NCBI GenBank assembly: GCA_023390675.1
Contig: JAEWCK010000330.1
Coordinates: 1-10,245, forward strand
From: Pseudomonadota bacterium
GTDB lineage: Bacteria > Pseudomonadota > Alphaproteobacteria > Sphingomonadales > Sphingomonadaceae
Direction: 5' to 3'
Length of the DNA: 10,245 bases
Translations under genes and position numbers: made by a program
Notes under the pieces: model-generated
The model's input: only the letters and a program-made list of their open reading frames with translations
The model's database searches: none
Told to the model about the DNA's origin: nothing
Part shown: piece by piece, positions 6,334 through 10,245 of the stretch
Numbering within the stretch: the stretch's first letter is position 1
How the letters are laid out: each line of letters begins with the position of its first letter

Positions 6334-7457
6334 CGCGCGACCAGCGCGGCGTCCTTCATCCCGCGCCAGACGCGCAGCGCCTGCGCGGTCTCGAACACGT
6401 CGTGGACGCGGATCAGCTGCGCGCCGAGCGCCGCGCCCTTGAGCGCGAGCGCGAGCGAGCCGCCGAGGCGCTGCTCGACAGGCGCTTCGTTGGAGAGCGC
6501 GCCGATCATCCGCTTGCGGCTCGCGCCGAGGACGATCCCGCAGCCGATGCCGTGGAACAGCGCGAGGCCGTTCAATAGCGCGAGATTGTCGGCGAGCGAC
6601 TTGCCGAAGCCGATGCCCGGATCGATCAGGATCTTCGAACGATCCACGCCCGCCGCAACTACCTCGCCCACGCGCCTCTCGAGCCAATCGTACACGTCGA
6701 TCAGCACGTCGCCGTACCGCCCGTCGAGCACCCCGCCATGCGGACCCTTCTTCGGATCGGGCGAGTGCATCAGCACGACGGGGCAGCCCGCTCTGACCAC
6801 CACCTCGAGCGCGCGCGGATCGTAGAGCAAGGCTGCGACGTCGTTGACCAAATGCGCGCCCGCGGCGAGCGCCGCTTCCATCACGCTTGCGCGCCGCGTA
6901 TCGATCGACACGGCCGCGCCGCTGCGCGCCAACCGCTCGACAACGGGGACCGCGCGCTCGATCTCCTCGCCTTCCCAGACCTCCGGCGCGTTCGGGCGCG
7001 TCGATTCGCCGCCGACATCGACGATCGCCGCACCTGCCACCGTCATGCCAACGCCCGCCTCCGCCGCAGCCGCCGGATCGCCGAGATGCGCGCCGCCGTC
7101 CGAGAAGCTGTCGGGCGTGACGTTGAGGATGCCCATGATCTGCGGCTGATCGAGCCGGACGACGCGCTCTCCGAGCTGGAGAGGGCTGCGCGGGACGGTG
7201 ACGCGCGCGACGATCGCCTGAAGCCGCTCGTCATCGGGCAGATCGGCGACGGGGATGGTGCGCTGGAGAACGCGCTTGCCGTCCTCGACCGCGATCAGCT
7301 CATATGCTGCGAACCAGTTGAGCCCGCCCGCAAGCCGCGCGACTTCGCCGTCGCGGCCGACCGGCGTGTCGACGAACTGGACCGGGCGCAAATATATTTT
7401 CGCGCGGGTGGAGAGATCGATCACGTCCAGCCCAATGTTCCCAATGTTCGCGCTCAC
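6330..7457 (-). CDS. folP: Dihydropteroate synthase with N-terminal extension
   Basis: The enzyme joins p-aminobenzoate to hydroxymethyl-dihydropterin pyrophosphate in folate synthesis, in the cytoplasm, and is the sulfonamide target. The TIM-barrel catalytic part starts near residue 105 and shows IMGILNVTPDSFSDGG (107-122), GGESTRP (149-155), SIDTRR (184-189), NDV (205-207), LMHS (229-232), DPGIGFGK (279-286), LGASRKRMIG (310-319) and RVHD (350-353). The protein is 375 residues against roughly 280 for typical bacterial forms. The extra ~100 residues, including YLRPVQFVDTPVGRDGEVAR (22-41), look folded and coding, and I believe similar extensions occur in sphingomonad enzymes. The start at GTG 7457-7455 is uncertain, because no good ribosome site precedes it and a later start near residue 12 is possible. 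The first codons contain a tandem 9-bp repeat at 7432-7449 that encodes NIGNIG. Confidence 0.95.
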   Translation of the reverse strand: MSANIGNIGLDVIDLSTRAKIYLRPVQFVDTPVGRDGEVARLAGGLNWFAAYELIAVEDGKRVLQRTIPVADLPDDERLQAIVARVTVPRSPLQLGERVVRLDQPQIMGILNVTPDSFSDGGAHLGDPAAAAEAGVGMTVAGAAIVDVGGESTRPNAPEVWEGEEIERAVPVVERLARSGAAVSIDTRRASVMEAALAAGAHLVNDVAALLYDPRALEVVVRAGCPVVLMHSPDPKKGPHGGVLDGRYGDVLIDVYDWLERRVGEVVAAGVDRSKILIDPGIGFGKSLADNLALLNGLALFHGIGCGIVLGASRKRMIGALSNEAPVEQRLGGSLALALKGAALGAQLIRVHDVFETAQALRVWRGMKDAALVAR

Positions 7458-7462
7458 GAAGC

Positions 7463-7546
7463 GATTTCGCGGCTCCGTTCGCGCGGCGACTCGCGGCGTG
7501 CGGACCCGGCCGCGCTCGGCGCCCGCGGAGCCAAGCAGGCGAAATC
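7463..7546. repeat. Imperfect inverted repeat between ccrM and folP
   Basis: The 106-base gap 7458-7563 separates the ccrM stop from the folP start on the same strand. GATTTCG at 7463-7469 is the exact reverse complement of CGAAATC at 7540-7546, and GGCTCCG at 7471-7477 of CGGAGCC at 7526-7532. The two pairs stack with a 1-by-7 internal loop to give 14 bp in total. The interior 7478-7525 is very GC-rich. It could fold in the ccrM 3' end or folP leader. No T-run marks it as an intrinsic terminator. Confidence 0.35.
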
Positions 7547-7563
7547 CTACATTGCAAGCCCGG

Positions 7564-8691
7564 TCACGGCTGGGTGGCGAGCAGCCAGGTCTGGCGGAGC
7601 GCGTCGATCGGGCGCAGGCCCTCGGCGCTCTCGTAATGCCACCAGGTCCAGCCGTTGCACGAGGGCGCGCCTTGCAGCATCGCGCCGAGCTTGTGGATCG
7701 AGCCCGCCTGGCCCTGGCAGCTGAGCGACCCGTCGGCGCCGCCCAGCGCGCGGAACTTGCGCTTCGAATCGAACAGCGCCGTGCCCGGGGCGATATAGCC
7801 GTTCTCGACGAGCTGGCCGAAGGCGACGCGCGGCGCGGCCTTGGGGGCCTGCATCGTCACCAGCGCCGATTCGTCGAGCGGCAGCGCCGCGGCAATGCGC
7901 TCCTGCGCGGCCGCGACATAGACGCCCTCGCGCTCGATCCCGATCCAGCGCCGGCCGAGCCTTTTGGCGACCGCGCCGGTGGTGCCGGTTCCGAAGAACG
8001 GATCGAGGACCACGTCGCCCGGCTTCGTGCTCGCGAGCAGGATGCGGTAAAGCAGAGCCTCGGGTTTCTGGGTGGGGTGGACCTTGTGCCCGTCCTTCTT
8101 CAGCCGCTCGGGGCCGCCGCAGATCGGGAATTCCCAGTCCGAGCGCATCTGCAGCTCGTCGTTGAGCGTCTTCATGCTGCGATAGTTGAAGGTGTATTTC
8201 GCCTTCTCGCCGGTCGATGCCCAGATCAGAGTCTCGTGCGCGTTGGTGAAGCGCGTGCCCTTGAAATTGGGCATCGGATTGGCCTTGCGCCAGATGATGT
8301 CGTTGAGGATCCAGAAGCCGAGATCCTGGATCGCCGAGCCGACCTTGAAGATGTTGTGATAGCTGCCGATCACCCAGATCGTGCCGTCGTCCTTGAGGAT
8401 GCGGCGGGCTTCAGTCAGCCATTCGCGGGTGAACTGGTCATAGACGTTCAATGACGCGAACTTGTCCCATTCGTCGGTGACCGCGTCGACATGGCTGCCG
8501 TCGGGGCGATTGAGGTCGCCGCCCAACTGGAGGTTGTAGGGCGGATCGGCGAAGATGCAGTCGACCGATTTGGCCGGCAGAGCGCGCATCGCGGCGATGC
8601 AATCCTGCTGGATGATCGTGTCCAATGGCAGCGTATCGACCCATGCGCGCGCGCTGGCCGCTCTCACCCTGCTCTTTTCGATGACCCCCAT
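7564..8691 (-). CDS. ccrM: CcrM-type DNA adenine-N6 methyltransferase (GANTC)
   Basis: CcrM methylates adenine in GANTC and, in studied alphaproteobacteria, sets cell-cycle-dependent methylation states that steer transcription through GcrA and related factors. With the ATG at 8691-8689 the protein is 375 residues, close to the Caulobacter enzyme. The beta-class motif order is seen: catalytic DPPY at 49-52, then the S-adenosylmethionine site DPFFGTGTTG at 230-239. The C-terminal ~90 residues (about 285-375) carry the extra domain characteristic of CcrM, including ALFDSKRKFRALGGADGS (305-322) and the tryptophan/histidine-rich end NGWTWWHYES (346-355). AGGG lies four bases before the ATG. The frame stays open to an ATG at 8820, but those 43 extra residues run through regulatory DNA and are unlike the family. 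No restriction partner is adjacent, consistent with a solitary methyltransferase. It is divergent from the unknown gene at 8930. Confidence 0.95.
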   Translation of the reverse strand: MGVIEKSRVRAASARAWVDTLPLDTIIQQDCIAAMRALPAKSVDCIFADPPYNLQLGGDLNRPDGSHVDAVTDEWDKFASLNVYDQFTREWLTEARRILKDDGTIWVIGSYHNIFKVGSAIQDLGFWILNDIIWRKANPMPNFKGTRFTNAHETLIWASTGEKAKYTFNYRSMKTLNDELQMRSDWEFPICGGPERLKKDGHKVHPTQKPEALLYRILLASTKPGDVVLDPFFGTGTTGAVAKRLGRRWIGIEREGVYVAAAQERIAAALPLDESALVTMQAPKAAPRVAFGQLVENGYIAPGTALFDSKRKFRALGGADGSLSCQGQAGSIHKLGAMLQGAPSCNGWTWWHYESAEGLRPIDALRQTWLLATQP

Positions 8692-8760
8692 TAACCCTGT
8701 TCCCCTTTGCCGGAACGGCCGGTTTCGGTGGTGAAACGGCATCGCGTCAAGCACAGAATA

Positions 8761-8790
8761 GTTAACGGAAAAGCCTGCGATTTCGTTAAC
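8761..8790. promoter_or_regulatory. Two GTTAAC elements, possible CtrA-type half sites upstream of ccrM
   Basis: GTTAAC occurs at 8761-8766 and 8785-8790, with starts 24 bases apart, and TTAACC occurs again at 8691-8696 across the ccrM start. TTAAC is the half site bound by the alphaproteobacterial cell-cycle regulator CtrA. In Caulobacter full sites are two TTAA blocks seven bases apart, a spacing not present here, so this is at most a set of half sites. CtrA control of ccrM is established in Caulobacter; its extension to this organism is inference. Confidence 0.35.
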
Positions 8791-8810
8791 TTGTGGAACG
8801 CCGCGCGAAC

Positions 8811-8819
8811 TTGTCCACA
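8811..8819 (+). promoter_or_regulatory. DnaA-box-like sequence, one mismatch
   Basis: TTGTCCACA matches the DnaA box TTATCCACA at 8 of 9 positions. It lies 119 bases upstream of the ccrM start. A weaker third relative on the opposite strand (TTCCACAAG, 8792-8800 on the plus strand as CTTGTGGAA-like sequence) lies just beside it. DnaA binding is inferred from sequence alone. Confidence 0.4.
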
Positions 8820-8823
8820 TATG

Positions 8824-8875
8824 GAGTCAGGACTTATCCACAGCCACTAGGGATTGGGTGTGGCGCAAAAGACTC
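8824..8875. promoter_or_regulatory. Two GANTC methylation sites in the ccrM upstream region
   Basis: GAGTC at 8824-8828 and GACTC at 8871-8875 are CcrM target sites (GANTC). The first lies between the two DnaA-like boxes. In Caulobacter, GANTC sites in the ccrM promoter region make its transcription sensitive to methylation state. Here the arrangement would allow CcrM to influence its own promoter and that of the divergent gene; the function is inference. Confidence 0.45.
8834..8842 (+). promoter_or_regulatory. Perfect consensus DnaA box
   Basis: TTATCCACA is an exact match to the consensus DnaA box, 23 bases downstream of the TTGTCCACA copy and in the same orientation. Two such matches 23 bases apart in a 238-base intergenic region are unlikely by chance in GC-rich DNA, but binding is not shown by sequence. 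They may regulate ccrM, the divergent gene, or both. Confidence 0.5.
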
Positions 8876-8893
8876 AGCTTTTTCAGTCCGCAT

Positions 8894-8922
8894 TTGACTG
8901 CAGATTTTACTGCAGTTATATA
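8894..8922 (+). promoter_or_regulatory. Sigma-70 type promoter of the unknown gene, probably leaderless transcript
   Basis: TTGACT (8894-8899, 5 of 6) and TATATA (8917-8922) are spaced by exactly 17 bases; the overlapping TATACT at 8919-8924 is an alternative -10 element. Transcription would start about 6-8 bases after the -10 element, near 8929-8931, which coincides with the ATG at 8930. No ribosome site precedes that ATG. Together this predicts a leaderless or nearly leaderless mRNA. The stretch is AT-rich compared with the rest of the window. Confidence 0.5.
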
Positions 8923-8931
8923 CTGCAGTAT
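8897..8931 (+). promoter_or_regulatory. Three ACTGCAG repeats, likely operator over the promoter
   Basis: ACTGCAG occurs at 8897-8903, 8909-8915 and 8922-8928, with palindrome centres 12 and 13 bases apart. The three overlap the -35 element, the spacer and the -10/start region of the promoter described above. The middle copy extends to an 8-bp palindrome (8909-8916), and the last to a perfect 12-bp palindrome ATACTGCAGTAT (8920-8931) that includes the first two bases of the start codon. Such an array fits a repressor binding cooperatively and blocking RNA polymerase. The binding protein is not identified; autoregulation by the downstream product or control by an unlinked regulator are both possible. 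Confidence 0.55.
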
Positions 8932-9559
8932 GAAAAGCCCTCTTGCCTTCACCGTCCTCGAAAATTGCGCGCATGTGCAGCGGATTAGTATTCCAGCGAG
9001 TGCCGCCGCCGCTCTTAGCGCCGTCGCTCATGTCGACGGTCCAGCCATTCTAATGGTTCGAGAGGCTTCTATGCTTCCGAACATGCCAGCGGGTGTTTTC
9101 GATCTTTCCGATGTGGTCCTCGCAGTGGGCGGAAATTGGGAGGAGACCATTCTCATTGTGGGTGGGGCCTCAGCAGTGGTCTCCGAAGCTCGGCAGGAGC
9201 CCCTGAAGCATGGTGATGCCCTTTTTATCGCAACGGCGGGCGAAAATATGCGTCTGGCCCAATTAGCTGAGCAAACGATTGTTGCGATACGTAAAGCGGG
9301 AATTGACGGAAATTTGGTTGAGAAGGGAGGTCGCTGGGTAAACCAGCCCCTGAACTCTTTCACTCTCAAGGTACAGCCGCGCGCGGATAATTTGGCCTTT
9401 ACGCTTTATGGAAACCCCTCTTCATTTGAGACTGAAAAAGGTTTTCTTTTGCAGGACCAGAATAGTTATTCACGCGGCTGGGTCCGCAACGCGAATGATG
9501 CCGAAAGATTTGTGAATCTAGTGAAAAATTCGCACACACGTCGGACCGGCCGCCAGTAG
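8930..9559 (+). CDS. Protein of unknown function, atypical composition, inserted between ccrM and rnhB
   Basis: The protein is 209 residues from the ATG at 8930; the frame is also open from a GTG at 8858, but the promoter and repeats place the start at 8930. I do not recognise it. There is no signal peptide, membrane helix or clear helix-turn-helix. Residues 1-100 alternate hydrophobic strands (AILMVREA, DVVLAVGG, ETILIVGG, DALFIATAG). A possible second unit at about 138-199 starts WVNQPLNSFTLKVQPRADNL and ends in YSRGWVRN and a helix ERFVNLVKN, suggesting a small beta-beta-alpha fold. The C-terminus is basic (SHTRRTGRQ). G+C is about 53% by hand count over 600 bases, against well above 60% nearby, and codons such as TTA, ATA and AGA appear, so it is probably horizontally acquired. 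Its stop lies one base from the convergent rnhB stop. Confidence 0.75.
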   Translation: MKSPLAFTVLENCAHVQRISIPASAAAALSAVAHVDGPAILMVREASMLPNMPAGVFDLSDVVLAVGGNWEETILIVGGASAVVSEARQEPLKHGDALFIATAGENMRLAQLAEQTIVAIRKAGIDGNLVEKGGRWVNQPLNSFTLKVQPRADNLAFTLYGNPSSFETEKGFLLQDQNSYSRGWVRNANDAERFVNLVKNSHTRRTGRQ

Positions 9560-9560
9560 G

Positions 9561-10208
9561 CTACTCACCAGCCCCTACAATTAGCCCGAAATCGAACTCG
9601 GCCTGCGCGACGCGCCAGAAGCTGCGGCGGTGGTGCGGGGTGGGGCCGAGAGTGCGGAGCGCCTCCTGGTGGACCTTGGCCGAATAGCCCTTGTTCGAGC
9701 GCCAGCCATAGCCGGGATGGAGAAGGTCGAGCTCGTCCATCATGCAGTCGCGCTTGTGCTTGGCGACGATCGAGGCGGCGGCGATCGACAGGCAGAGCGC
9801 GTCGCCGCCGACCACGGCGTGGCTCCGATGGTCCCAGTCGGGGCAGCGATTGCCGTCGACGAGGACGAAGGCGGGGACGAAGCCGAGCGCGTCGACCGCG
9901 CGCGTCATCGCGAGCATCGTCGCCCAGAAGATGTTGAGGCTGTCGATCTCCTCGACGCTCGCGATGCCGACGCCGACGCGCGCGCAGGCGAGCAGCTCGG
10001 CGCAGAGCCGCTCGCGCTTGGCGGCGGTCAGCACCTTCGAATCGTCGATGCCCTCCGGGATGCAGCGCGGATCGAGCACCACGGCGGCGGCGACCACCGG
10101 TCCGGCGAGCGGGCCGCGGCCTGCTTCGTCCACGCCGGCCACCGGGCCTTTGTGCAAACGCTTGTATTTCCGCTCGAATTTGAGGTCAGGCCCAACGCGC
10201 TTAATCAT
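9561..10208 (-). CDS. rnhB: Ribonuclease HII
   Basis: RNase HII cuts the RNA strand of RNA-DNA hybrids and removes single ribonucleotides left in DNA, starting ribonucleotide excision repair. The 215-residue protein has all the expected marks: catalytic D27-E28 in VDEAGRGPLAGPVVAAAV (26-43), DDSK (55-58), a third acidic residue in VLVDGN (D118), the fourth in IVAKHKRD (D154), and the tail segment GYGWRSNKGY (166-175). It begins MIKRVGPDLKFERKYKRL, about 20 residues before the conserved core, which is normal. The ATG at 10208-10206 lacks a strong ribosome site, and the frame stays open without another start to the window edge. The gene is on the same strand as ccrM, with which it is commonly adjacent in alphaproteobacteria to my knowledge; here a foreign-looking gene separates them. 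Confidence 0.97.
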   Translation of the reverse strand: MIKRVGPDLKFERKYKRLHKGPVAGVDEAGRGPLAGPVVAAAVVLDPRCIPEGIDDSKVLTAAKRERLCAELLACARVGVGIASVEEIDSLNIFWATMLAMTRAVDALGFVPAFVLVDGNRCPDWDHRSHAVVGGDALCLSIAAASIVAKHKRDCMMDELDLLHPGYGWRSNKGYSAKVHQEALRTLGPTPHHRRSFWRVAQAEFDFGLIVGAGE

Positions 10209-10245
10209 CGTCGAGCCGCCATGGCGGAAAGCGGCGCATCTCGCC
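10201..10245 (-). CDS. Possible 3' end of an upstream gene overlapping rnhB start
   Basis: From the right edge the minus strand reads 14 codons (GEMRRFPPWRLDDD) to TAA at 10203-10201. If real, this gene overlaps the rnhB start by 8 bases, which would explain the weak rnhB ribosome site through translational coupling. Other frames are also open over this short stretch, so the call rests only on plausible residue content and the overlap geometry. Confidence 0.3.
   Translation of the reverse strand, partial: GEMRRFPPWRLDDD

Noticed and set aside
7255..8454. 399-codon plus-strand frame over ccrM
   Set aside because: Antisense to a gene with clear methyltransferase motifs; composition is that of a shadow frame.
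8692..8820. N-terminal extension of CcrM to an ATG at 8820
   Set aside because: The extra 43 residues read through DnaA-like boxes and GTTAAC elements and do not resemble CcrM; the ATG at 8691 has a ribosome site and gives family length.
8858..8929. GTG start at 8858 for the unknown gene
   Set aside because: It would place the promoter and the three operator-like repeats inside the coding region.
8897..8931. CRISPR or tandem-repeat array made of the three ACTGCAG copies
   Set aside because: The units are only 7 bases with 5-6 base gaps; this is operator geometry and not a CRISPR array.
9028..9369. 113-codon minus-strand frame inside the unknown gene
   Set aside because: No ribosome site or recognisable product; it lies wholly inside the better-supported plus-strand frame that has its own promoter.

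Overview
The window reads as chromosomal DNA of a GC-rich alphaproteobacterium, most likely a sphingomonad (Sphingomonas or a close relative). The reasons are the strongly GC-biased coding sequence, a cell-cycle type GANTC methyltransferase (CcrM) next to rnhB, a three-subunit transhydrogenase (pntAA-pntAB-pntB) preceded by a tiny aa3-type cytochrome oxidase subunit IV gene, and a dihydropteroate synthase with a long N-terminal extension. The taxonomic call is inference from gene content and style; no rRNA or marker comparison was possible.

Layout, left to right. Bases 1-296 hold the first 98 codons of a minus-strand protein that runs off the left edge. Bases 297-447 are non-coding and unusually rich in inverted repeats. 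From 4415 down to 448 runs a probable minus-strand operon for respiratory and redox metabolism: aa3 oxidase subunit IV, PntAA, PntAB, PntB and a polytopic membrane protein, with gaps between -1 and 37 nt. Divergent from it, at 4562-5989 on the plus strand, is an NtrC-type sigma-54 response regulator, followed by a small membrane protein (6019-6333). This converges on folP (minus), sharing the four stop-codon bases CTAG. Upstream of folP on the same strand is ccrM (7564-8691).

Between ccrM and rnhB, which are neighbours in many alphaproteobacteria as I recall, sits a plus-strand gene of unknown function (8930-9559). Its base composition is clearly different: 316 G+C of 600 bases at 8941-9540 by hand count, about 53%. 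It looks like a later arrival. Its promoter carries three ACTGCAG repeats, the last being a perfect 12-bp palindrome overlapping the start codon, and the promoter spacing suggests a leaderless mRNA. The shared 238-bp region between this gene and ccrM also holds two DnaA-box-like sequences, two GANTC sites (the CcrM target itself) and two GTTAAC elements (CtrA-type half sites). This makes it the most interesting stretch of the window. rnhB (minus) closes the window, with a possible upstream gene tail at the right edge.

No RNA genes, insertion sequences or CRISPR arrays were seen. The many long antisense reading frames are by-products of GC-rich codon use and were left out.
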